A stretch of 5,668 nucleotides of DNA, from the NCBI GenBank assembly GCA_964638865.1, contig CAZXBG010000194.1:1-5668 (forward strand), read 5' to 3'. The stretch is from UBA7236 sp964638865. Lineage in GTDB: Bacteria > Bacteroidota > Bacteroidia > Chitinophagales > BACL12. Both the position numbers and the translations under genes were made by a program. Within the stretch, counting starts at the first letter, position 1, and every line of letters starts with the position of its first letter. The notes below the pieces were generated by a model. That model did not search any database and was not told where the DNA came from. It saw only the letters and a list, made by a program, of their open reading frames with translations. This document shows positions 1 through 5,632 of this stretch, one piece after another.

Positions 1-108
1 TGTAATTTAAAAATTACCATGCGAGAAGAAATGTAATGGGATATGCATTTAAAACACATACTATGTTTTTGCAGGTTTGTGTGAAAAGCCATGATTTAGA
101 AATGGTAG

Positions 109-212
109 ATCCCGAATGAGAAAATCTATGGGGATTTTATTTAGGAGTAAAATTAACTATTTCAAAAAAATTAATCGATACTGGAAGTTTTAGAAGATTT
201 TCCATTCGGGAT
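109..212. repeat. Imperfect inverted repeat with one bulged base
   Basis: The left arm (109-127, beginning ATCCCGAATG and ending AAAATCT) is the reverse complement of the right arm (195-212, AGATTTTCCATTCGGGAT). All 18 bases of the right arm pair; the left arm has one extra base, A119. The arms enclose 67 bases of AT-rich sequence (128-194). Neither side has a T-tract in the orientation needed for a terminator. Its arms share the pattern ATCC...ATG(a)GAAA with the next inverted repeat, which begins two bases downstream, so the two may be related. Function is unknown. A mobile-element relic or a folded RNA or DNA site are both possible. Confidence 0.6.
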
Positions 213-214
213 AA

Positions 215-272
215 ATCCAACTAATGGAAACGCTAAATCGCTCCGCTCATAGGCGGTTTCCATAAGTTGGAT
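215..272. repeat. Imperfect inverted repeat with attC-like ends
   Basis: The left arm (215-233, ATCCAACTAATGGAAACGC) pairs with the right arm (253-272, GCGGTTTCCATAAGTTGGAT) over almost its full length. There is one A/A mismatch and one extra G on the right, and the loop is 19 bases (234-252). The outer seven bases fit the integron attC box consensus: ATCCAAC matches RYYYAAC and GTTGGAT matches GTTRRRY. The single extra base also resembles the extrahelical bases of attC sites. Against this, attC sites usually have several unpaired bases between the R and L boxes, whereas only one mismatch is seen here. No integrase is in the window. The hairpin is not followed by a T-tract on either strand, so it is not a terminator. 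The inverted repeat is clear; its identity is open. Confidence 0.65.
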
Positions 273-273
273 T

Positions 274-306
274 AAAAAAAACCGCACCGAGGAGCTGGTG
301 CGGTTT
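274..306 (-). terminator. Strong Rho-independent terminator, leftward transcription
   Basis: AAACCGCACC (279-288) and GGTGCGGTTT (297-306) form a perfect 10-bp stem with an 8-base loop (289-296). On the minus strand the hairpin is followed directly by eight T residues (complement of A274-281). The plus strand has no T-tract after the stem, so it acts leftward. The nearest leftward gene is the GreA/B-like gene, whose stop codon lies about 280 bases upstream of it. That implies either a long 3' untranslated region or a separate small RNA that ends here. Confidence 0.85.
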
Positions 307-586
307 AGCGACTCTAATATGAGAACTAAGAAGAACTTTGTTCAACCCTTGTAAGATCGTTACCTCTTACAACTATAAAATTCTACATATCCTTTAAACG
401 TCAGTAAGACAGAAATTTCGATTTATTGGAGGTTATTTGTCACTCCAAATTATATAAATGATTGATTGTGAGTTAACTACGTTGTTTTAAAAGCACCATT
501 TAACGGATTTTCAGGCCAAAAAAAGGTCCAAATATTTTTATAGTAGCCAAAATATTCTCAAAATAGTGGCAAAATCATCGGAAAAT
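307..586 (-). other. Hairpin-rich intergenic stretch ahead of terminator
   Basis: No open frame here has a credible length or composition. On the minus strand, the direction that runs into the terminator, I see several simple hairpins. TTGGAG/CTCCAA pair between 426-431 and 443-448 with an 11-base loop. TTGTAAGA/TCTTACAA pair perfectly between 349-356 and 365-372 with an 8-base loop. GAAC/GTTC pair between 333-336 and 340-343. Together with the terminator this could be a structured 3' untranslated region of the upstream gene, or an independent small RNA of roughly 170 bases. I do not recognise a known RNA family, and no perfect TAnnTTTG box fixes a start; the closest is TATAATTTG on the minus strand near 451-459. 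The rest (about 450-586) is AT-rich with nothing I can name. Confidence 0.3.
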
Positions 587-1069
587 TCAGGATATATCTG
601 TTATTACATAGTTTTGGGATGCATAGAAACAGGTATCCCAAACCTTTTTTTCCATTAATATCTTTCCCAAAGGTGACTTAGAAGAAAGCGCAATGATGGT
701 TTTTGAGTCGATAATCACTTTGCCAAAGCCTATCGATATAAAAAAGAAATCTTTGTCAGTTGTTATTAAACTTCCATTTGAAACTTTCGGCGAACTTCTG
801 GTAATGTCAATTAATTCTAATTCTTTTCGCTGATCGTTTGCGTTCCACAATTGTTTAATAATATTCTCCTGTTCCAAATGCAACATAGCCCTCGCAGTTT
901 CATATTTATCACCGGCAGTGCTTTTTGTTTCGTTGGAAATACTTTCTTTTAATTCTATTAAAATATTTTCCAGCAATAATATTTTATCGTTGATTGTTTG
1001 GAGCAGATGAAAATATATCTTTTCTTTAAGATTCAATTTTTGTAATAATTGTTTTATAATGGTTTTCAC
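587..1069 (-). CDS. GreA/GreB-like C-terminal-domain protein
   Basis: This small protein resembles a Bacteroidota family with a transcription-elongation-factor GreA/GreB-like fold, often labelled '3-oxoacyl-ACP synthase' in databases without good reason. From the GTG at 1069 it is 160 residues, close to the usual length of about 150. Residues about 1-46 are a Leu/Lys/Glu-rich helical segment. ETKSTAGDKYET follows at 47-58 (a family hallmark), then a second helix (RAMLHLEQENIIKQL), then a beta-rich half with GSLITTD at about 99-105, FFISIGFGKVIID, and SSKSPLGK at 129-136. Gre factors bind the RNA polymerase secondary channel; whether this branch does so is not established. The frame also opens at a GTG at 1147 (186 residues), but the extra 26 residues include a translated ACACGGAG repeat and a run (LPRIHGEHKEE) unlike the family, so I prefer 1069. 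The gene lies 141 bases beyond the protease gene on the same strand. The last third (MEKKVWDTCFYAS) looks divergent from the usual GLKVGD-type sequence. Confidence 0.75.
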   Translation of the reverse strand: MKTIIKQLLQKLNLKEKIYFHLLQTINDKILLLENILIELKESISNETKSTAGDKYETARAMLHLEQENIIKQLWNANDQRKELELIDITRSSPKVSNGSLITTDKDFFFISIGFGKVIIDSKTIIALSSKSPLGKILMEKKVWDTCFYASQNYVITDIS

Positions 1070-1080
1070 TTTATTTTCTT

Positions 1081-1106
1081 CTTTGTGCTCTCCGTGTATC
1101 CGTGGT
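1081..1106 (-). repeat. ACACGGAG-type short repeat upstream of a gene
   Basis: On the minus strand this reads ACCACGGATACACGGAGAGC followed by ACAAAG. It belongs to the style of repeated 'accacggagacacggagagcacagag' sequences that I recognise from many environmental bacterial genomes, usually next to small genes. It lies 12 bases upstream of the preferred GTG start of the GreA/B-like gene. Read in frame from the GTG at 1147 it encodes PRIHGEHK, the kind of His/Gly/Glu-rich N-terminus that over-extended gene models produce. Only one copy is in this window, so its repeat status rests on memory of the motif. Confidence 0.5.
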
Positions 1107-1121
1107 AACCATTTTTTTCCG

Positions 1122-1149
1122 CAAAAATGTATTTTAGAATAACTCACAA
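1122..1149 (-). promoter_or_regulatory. Weak candidate promoter for GreA/B-like gene
   Basis: On the minus strand a TTG (1149-1147) is followed after 17 bases by CATTTTTG (1129-1122), a near match to the Bacteroidota -33/-7 arrangement TTG-N17-23-TAnnTTTG with C in place of the first T. If used, transcription would start near 1115. That is downstream of the GTG at 1147, which supports the start at 1069. The match is imperfect, so this is a suggestion only. Confidence 0.3.
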
Positions 1150-1210
1150 CATAAATAAATAAAATACTTTGACAATAACCTTCAATTATAAAATATTTTA
1201 AATTTCAGCT

Positions 1211-2389
1211 TCACAACTTCATGATATTCTTATACAATATTCCTGTATTATCCTGCAATTTAATTAAATACATTCCGCTCACCAGATCGTTTAATGGGAT
1301 GGTTATTAAAACATCAGAAAATATTTTTTCATAAATAATATGTCCGGTTGAGTTGAAGATGCTTATAACTAAATTTGAATTCACATTTCTGTGAAGATAT
1401 AAAAAATCCTGTATTGGATTAGGAAAAATATTAATCTCTGATACCATAATATTTTCCAGTTTAACTGTTCCGGTATCATAATTAATTTCCCACCCAATTT
1501 CTTCCAAAACGGTGAGGGTTAAAATTCCCGGCTGATGTCCGGCATGTCCCGATGCGGCCTGAGGGGTCATAAATTCATTGTCGTTCCCAACGGGATAAGT
1601 ATCTTCATCCCAATGCGAAAGGCTTGAACCCAGGGTAAAAGCACCCGGGGCATATATTTTTGGTTTTGTTCCACCGGTTTCAATAATGATCTCAAGACTA
1701 TTAAAAAATATCTGATTGCTGATTATTTCTGTTCCAAGCTCAGTGGAAGGGTTTGTGAAGGATGTTAAAACGGTACCGACTGCATTTTCGAGGTAAACAT
1801 CAAAAACCGAAGGCATAGTATCTAAAGCCGGCCAAGCAAAAGTAGTAGTGAGGGGTGCAAATGCAGATGCATCAATTAATCCGAAGGATCCCGTCGTTCC
1901 CGATTTATTGGAAAGACTAAGAAATCCTAATCCATGACAGATTTCATGTAAAACCGTAGAAACAAAATCGTATTGGGTTGGGCCGGGATTTTCATCCAAT
2001 CCGTAATACCAATTGGCAAGAGAACTGAAATAGATTTCTATATCCGCAAAATCGCCGTTTAGATCGGTGCCACTTATTGCATTTGCGAGACAGGAAGCAT
2101 ACCATACATCAGAAATGGGTGCACCCGCGTAATTTAATTCCCCGTTAGGAAAGGTGATGCCGAGTTGTCCGGGCAACAATGGCTGCATATGCGCAACAAT
2201 TTTTATGGGCACATCACTTATCAGGTAATTGCTCCAGATATTTGCGGCATAATTAAAAGCAGTTATTGCCTCAGCCGAAAGTCCCAGAAATTCCACTTCA
2301 AAAGTGGCAGACTGGGCTTTGCATTTATTTGCGAATAATGACAAAACAAGCAGAGTTGAAAACAGGGAATTACGTAAAAATGCCATCAT
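1211..2389 (-). CDS. Secreted zinc metalloprotease with T9SS sorting domain
   Basis: This 392-residue protein is a predicted secreted zinc-dependent peptidase. Residues 1-25 form a signal peptide (Arg-6, hydrophobic core LFSTLLVLSLFA, likely cleavage after KCKA). The catalytic motif is HEICHGLGF at 148-156: His148 and His152 should bind zinc and Glu149 should be the general base. The third ligand of the metzincin pattern (HExxHxxGxxH) is absent; position 11 is Ser158. In related proteins a later SHxDExTYP motif is conserved, seen here as SHWDEDTYP (258-266), so His259 is a candidate third ligand. EFMTP (272-276) looks like the Met-turn. WYYGLDENPGP (127-137) upstream is also typical of the family. 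Residues about 319-392 form a T9SS type A sorting domain, starting INIFPNPIQDFLYL and ending SGMYLIKLQDNTG...KNIMKL, which directs export across the outer membrane. A second ATG follows the first immediately (2386); either could start translation. The substrate cannot be read from the sequence. No partner gene is adjacent. Confidence 0.88.
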   Translation of the reverse strand: MMAFLRNSLFSTLLVLSLFANKCKAQSATFEVEFLGLSAEAITAFNYAANIWSNYLISDVPIKIVAHMQPLLPGQLGITFPNGELNYAGAPISDVWYASCLANAISGTDLNGDFADIEIYFSSLANWYYGLDENPGPTQYDFVSTVLHEICHGLGFLSLSNKSGTTGSFGLIDASAFAPLTTTFAWPALDTMPSVFDVYLENAVGTVLTSFTNPSTELGTEIISNQIFFNSLEIIIETGGTKPKIYAPGAFTLGSSLSHWDEDTYPVGNDNEFMTPQAASGHAGHQPGILTLTVLEEIGWEINYDTGTVKLENIMVSEINIFPNPIQDFLYLHRNVNSNLVISIFNSTGHIIYEKIFSDVLITIPLNDLVSGMYLIKLQDNTGILYKNIMKL

Positions 2390-2407
2390 GAATTATATTT
2401 ATATCCT

Positions 2408-2440
2408 CAAATATAAGTATCTATAAAAGATTCTAAGGAA
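2408..2440 (-). promoter_or_regulatory. Bacteroidota-type promoter of the metalloprotease gene
   Basis: TATATTTG on the minus strand (2415-2408) matches the -7 box TAnnTTTG exactly and ends 18 bases before the ATG at 2389. A weak -33 element (TTC at 2440-2438) lies 22 bases upstream instead of the consensus TTG. The implied 5' untranslated region is very short, around 10-15 bases, and has no clear Shine-Dalgarno sequence, which is normal in this phylum. Confidence 0.5.
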
Positions 2441-2506
2441 AATTGAATTCACAATAAAATTTTATGTTTTAATACATTATATCTGATGAAATTTTTGTTC
2501 TTAAAA

Positions 2507-2810
2507 GGTGGTTTACGTAGCAGGGATGGGCATCAGCAGGTGGTTTTAATGTCCCTTATGCGCCGCCAAAGTAGAATAAAAGCCCCAATGATTGCAGCAT
2601 TTGAGCGAAAATCAGCGCCACCGTCTTAAAAATATTTATTGGAGTATAGATTTAATTTCAATTCGAGGCACATTAATACCGTTTGATATTGCGCCCTTTT
2701 AGCACCGGCTGGCAAGCATTAGAGACATTTAAGCCGCATGCGGAAACACCCGCCTGAATGGCACGGTTGGGCAGGCTTGATTTTTGGTGCTTTCTTTTGA
2801 TCAAACAAAA
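2507..2810. other. GC-elevated non-coding island between divergent genes
   Basis: Two blocks stand out from the AT-rich flanks. Positions 2521-2620 are 51% G+C and 2701-2780 are about 57% G+C, separated by an AT-rich stretch (about 2631-2690). GGTGGTTT occurs twice, 32 bases apart (2507 and 2539). CCGCATGCGG (2734-2743) and TTTGATCAAA (2796-2805) are perfect palindromes. AGCACC (2701-2706) can pair with GGTGCT (2787-2792), and GCCTG (2752-2756) with CAGGC (2773-2777). On the minus strand a frame is open from 2873 to a stop at 2673-2675 and reads plausibly (LPNRAIQAGVSACGLN), but it has no ATG. The open frame at 2556-2640 is in another phase. This may be a dispersed intergenic repeat, a structured RNA or the remains of a gene. 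No known family is recognised. The remainder of 2441-2970 outside the blocks shows nothing clear apart from the promoter at 2893. Confidence 0.35.
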
Positions 2811-2892
2811 CGAAAAAAAATTGATTTCATAATGATAGATCAATAGAAGTAGGATTTCCGAGGTTGTAGATTTTTAAATACCCATTAATATA

Positions 2893-2900
2893 TAAATTTG
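2893..2900 (+). promoter_or_regulatory. Candidate -7 box upstream of DUF5686 gene
   Basis: TAAATTTG matches TAnnTTTG exactly and lies 70 bases before the GTG at 2971. The nearest TTG (2864-2866) is 26 bases upstream, slightly too far for the usual 17-23 base spacing, so the -33 element is weak or absent. A second, imperfect box (TAACTTTA, 2948-2955) is nearer the start codon but also lacks a TTG at the right distance. The implied leader contains a 10-codon ATG frame (2914-2946). Confidence 0.35.
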
Positions 2901-2970
2901 GAAGCTTTGTGACATGGCAGCCATTTTCTTCTGCATCCTTTATTAATTAACTTTAACAAAAATTACGTGC

Positions 2971-5463
2971 GTGCTGCTGTTGCTACTTAATAAATTTATT
3001 GTAAGATCACTATTGATTGCGATACTGTTTTTCGCATTTCAAATATTGGTTTATTCTCAAAATATTACTATTACCGGATATGTAAAAGCTGAAAACACTG
3101 CCGAACCCATCCAATTTACCAATGTGCTGTTAAAAAATGAACATACAGGAACCTCAACAGATGAAACAGGAAAATTTTCTATAGAGTCTGCAATACCCTT
3201 CGATACACTCATTATTACGTACATAGGTTATAAAACAGACACCATATATCTCAAAAAAGAAAAAGATCAGCAATATACTATTAATCTTATTCCGGAAAAT
3301 TTTGATTTAAATGAAGTGGTAATCAAACCGAAAGAAGAACCGGCAAAATTATTAATGCGGAAAGTGATAGAAAACAAAAAACAGAACGATCAGCAAAATA
3401 TAGCGGGATACAAATCGAAGGGCTACACAAAAATCGAATTGGATATTGGTAATTTAACTGCCGGCACAGCAAATTCTGTAAAAGAAAATGCATTTAATGT
3501 TTTGCGCGATCATATTGATACAATTAGTGATGATACACCATTTCTCCCGTTCTTTTTAACGGAGACTGTTTCTGATTTTTATTATAGAAAATCTCCAAAA
3601 TCGAAAAAAGAAGTTATTCAGGCAAGCCGCACTTCGGGAATTAATAACGCGAGTATCTCTCAGGTATTGGGAAATTATTACGAACAATTTAATATATACG
3701 ATAATTATTGGTACCTCCTGAGTAAAAATTTTATTCCTCCGGTTTGTGATGCATGGAATTTTTTCTACAAAGTTGCTTTGGTGGATTCTGCTTATATCGA
3801 CGATGACTGGTGTTACAGAATTAATTTTTATCCCAAACAAAAACAGGAAAATGTTTTTGAGGGATATATGTGGATTGCAGATGGATCGTTTGCTGTGAAG
3901 GAAGTTCTAATGAATCTCGATAGCACCGCTAATATTAATTATTATAAACGCGGAGTATTTTATCAGAAGTATGACAATGTAAACGATTCATTATGGGTAA
4001 TGGTCAATGATAAATTAGTTGTGGAATTTGCTCCCGGAAAAACTACTGCAACTATTATTGCGCGAAAAACTTCCACCTATTCCGATTATATTGTTAATCC
4101 AGATATTTTTATTGAAGTTTCACATTATAAAGATGATATTGTTTATAGCGACAGTGTAATAATTAATGATGAAAGTTATTGGGCTGATAAACGACCAATG
4201 GTGCTGACCGAAAATGAATTAGGTGTTTATGAGTTGGTGGATAGTCTGCAAAATATTAAAGCCTTTACCACACTGATAGAAATTTATAATACTTTAATGT
4301 ATGGTTACTGGAACCTCGGTTATGTGCGCATCGGGCCTTTTGCTAATATGGCGAGTTCTAATGAGGTGGAGGGATTGCGTTTGCGATTGGGCGTTAAAAC
4401 CGGAGATCTTATCAGCAAACGCATGGCGCTGGGCGGTTACCTTGCTTATGGATTTAAAGACAAAACTTATAAATACGGTTCGGAATTTAATTTAGTGATC
4501 TCTAAAAAACCCTGGCAACAATTTAAATTTAATTACGAAAACGATCTCGATATAGGAAGTAGCGGTGCCGTTACTTTTGGAGAGGATAATTTATTATCCG
4601 GAATTTATCGACGGCGAGAAACGCCACAAAAATTAATTGATCAGGAAAAATTTACCTGGTTTTATCAAAAAGATTGGATTTGGGGATTATCAAATTCCAT
4701 TATATTAACAACAGTGGACATGCATCCGCTTTTTGATATTTATTATTACAACGGACACGATTCTTTAGTGAGTGATATTCAAAATTCGGAGATCAACTTC
4801 GGGTTTCGGTTTGCGTACAGAGAAAAATTCTTATTCGATAATTATCGCCGTTACAGCATTGGCACAAAATATCCTGTGTTAACTTTTAATTATAAAATGG
4901 GAGTGGACGGACTTTTTGATGGGGATTTTAATTATCGCACTTTCGAATTCACCATTAAAGATTATTTTACAATGGGAAGTATCGGAGGAACAACTGTTTC
5001 CTTAAAATCCGGAAAAATATTCGGAACACTTCCAACCTTATTATTAGAATCGCCACCCGGCAACGAAACGTATTTCATGAATCACGGCACATTTAATCTC
5101 ATGAACGAATACGAATTTGTAAATGATACCTACGCCGAATTATTTATTACCCATAGTTTCTGGGGATTCTTTTTAAATAAAGTTCCCTTGGTAAACAGAT
5201 TAAAATTGCGCGAGGTGGCATCCTTTAAAATGGCTTATGGTTCTCTGTCGCATGCAAATCAGGCTACAAATAATTATCTCAAAGAAACGGAACCTTTTTT
5301 CATCGGTAATGCATCTCCCACCAAACCTTATATGGAAGCTGGAATTGGTTTAGAAAATATTTTCAAATTAATTCGTGTTGATGCTATTTGGCGTTTGACC
5401 TATCGCAACAATCCACTTGCTCCGAATTTTGGGGTGAGGGTTGGGGTGAGTTTGGATATATAG
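2971..5463 (+). CDS. CarboxypepD_reg-like and DUF5686 outer-membrane protein
   Basis: This 830-residue protein matches the architecture of Bacteroidota 'DUF5686 and carboxypeptidase regulatory-like domain-containing' proteins, which are usually about 800-850 residues, so it appears full length. Residues 1-30 form a signal peptide (NKFIVRS, then hydrophobic LLIAILFFAFQILV, cleavage near YSQ). Residues about 32-118 are the CarboxypepD_reg-like beta-sandwich, with GTSTDETGKFSI (60-71), ITYIGYKTD (82-90) and the closing LNEVVIKP (113-120). The DUF5686 region follows, with LPFFLTETVSDFYYRKSP (192-209), ISQVLGNYYEQFNIYDNYW (229-247) and, from about 450, alternating beta strands typical of an outer-membrane barrel, starting NEVEGLRLRLG (464-474) and running to the C-terminus. 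There is no TonB plug and no SusD partner, so it is not a SusC transporter. The family's biochemical role is unknown. The frame begins after a TAA at 2944 and has no early ATG: GTG 2971 and TTG 2980 are the candidates. TTG would give the more ordinary signal peptide MLLNKFIVRS. The gene stands alone and is followed by a terminator. Confidence 0.88.
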   Translation: MLLLLLNKFIVRSLLIAILFFAFQILVYSQNITITGYVKAENTAEPIQFTNVLLKNEHTGTSTDETGKFSIESAIPFDTLIITYIGYKTDTIYLKKEKDQQYTINLIPENFDLNEVVIKPKEEPAKLLMRKVIENKKQNDQQNIAGYKSKGYTKIELDIGNLTAGTANSVKENAFNVLRDHIDTISDDTPFLPFFLTETVSDFYYRKSPKSKKEVIQASRTSGINNASISQVLGNYYEQFNIYDNYWYLLSKNFIPPVCDAWNFFYKVALVDSAYIDDDWCYRINFYPKQKQENVFEGYMWIADGSFAVKEVLMNLDSTANINYYKRGVFYQKYDNVNDSLWVMVNDKLVVEFAPGKTTATIIARKTSTYSDYIVNPDIFIEVSHYKDDIVYSDSVIINDESYWADKRPMVLTENELGVYELVDSLQNIKAFTTLIEIYNTLMYGYWNLGYVRIGPFANMASSNEVEGLRLRLGVKTGDLISKRMALGGYLAYGFKDKTYKYGSEFNLVISKKPWQQFKFNYENDLDIGSSGAVTFGEDNLLSGIYRRRETPQKLIDQEKFTWFYQKDWIWGLSNSIILTTVDMHPLFDIYYYNGHDSLVSDIQNSEINFGFRFAYREKFLFDNYRRYSIGTKYPVLTFNYKMGVDGLFDGDFNYRTFEFTIKDYFTMGSIGGTTVSLKSGKIFGTLPTLLLESPPGNETYFMNHGTFNLMNEYEFVNDTYAELFITHSFWGFFLNKVPLVNRLKLREVASFKMAYGSLSHANQATNNYLKETEPFFIGNASPTKPYMEAGIGLENIFKLIRVDAIWRLTYRNNPLAPNFGVRVGVSLDI

Positions 5464-5542
5464 GAGACAAATGCTTTTCATTTTGAAAATATTGCGCAAA
5501 AAAGGTTGCTTGTTAAATCAAATAGTATTATATTTATTCTCT

Positions 5543-5611
5543 CAAAACACCAAACCCCTGACCTTTGGCCCCACAGCCAACCCTCTCCGGTTGATGTTTT
5601 GGATTTTTTTT
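5543..5611 (+). terminator. Probable Rho-independent terminator after DUF5686 gene
   Basis: CAAAACACCAAACC (5543-5556) pairs with GGTTGATGTTTTG (5589-5601), with one C/A mismatch and one bulged A. Inside, TTGGC (5565-5569) pairs with GCCAA (5576-5580) around a 6-base loop. GA and eight T residues (5604-5611) follow the outer stem directly on the plus strand. It ends about 150 bases after the DUF5686 stop codon and just before a possible new gene start. The branched or long stem is less compact than a classical terminator, but the T-tract placement fits. Confidence 0.6.
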
Positions 5612-5632
5612 AAAAATCTAAAAACCGCAACT

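Noticed and set aside
215..272. Inverted repeat considered as a terminator
   Set aside because: Neither strand has a T-tract after the stem. The A-run at 274-281 serves the adjacent hairpin (279-306) on the minus strand.
319..354. Eleven-codon ATG frame (MRTKKNFVQPL) ending at a hairpin (349-372)
   Set aside because: It resembles a leader peptide with an attenuator, but no T-tract follows the hairpin and no rightward gene lies downstream for it to control.
1189..1200. TAAAATATTTTA, a perfect 12-base palindrome after the protease gene
   Set aside because: It is pure A/T, expected by chance in this composition, and too weak to be a terminator.
2791..2810. TTTGATCAAA-centred imperfect hairpin considered as a terminator
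   Set aside because: The following run on the plus strand is A, not T, and on the minus strand the T-run precedes the hairpin, so it fits neither direction.
3556..3840. Minus-strand open frame of 94 codons
   Set aside because: It lies wholly inside the DUF5686 coding region on the opposite strand, and its translation shows no domain or promoter. It is a shadow of the real gene.
4301..4495. Plus-strand open frame of 64 codons
   Set aside because: It overlaps the DUF5686 gene in another frame, and its Trp/Cys/Arg-rich translation looks like an out-of-frame reading.
5475..5489. TTTTCA/TGAAAA hairpin just after the DUF5686 stop codon
   Set aside because: The six-pair stem has only one C-G pair and no T-tract. 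The structure at 5543-5611 is a far better terminator.
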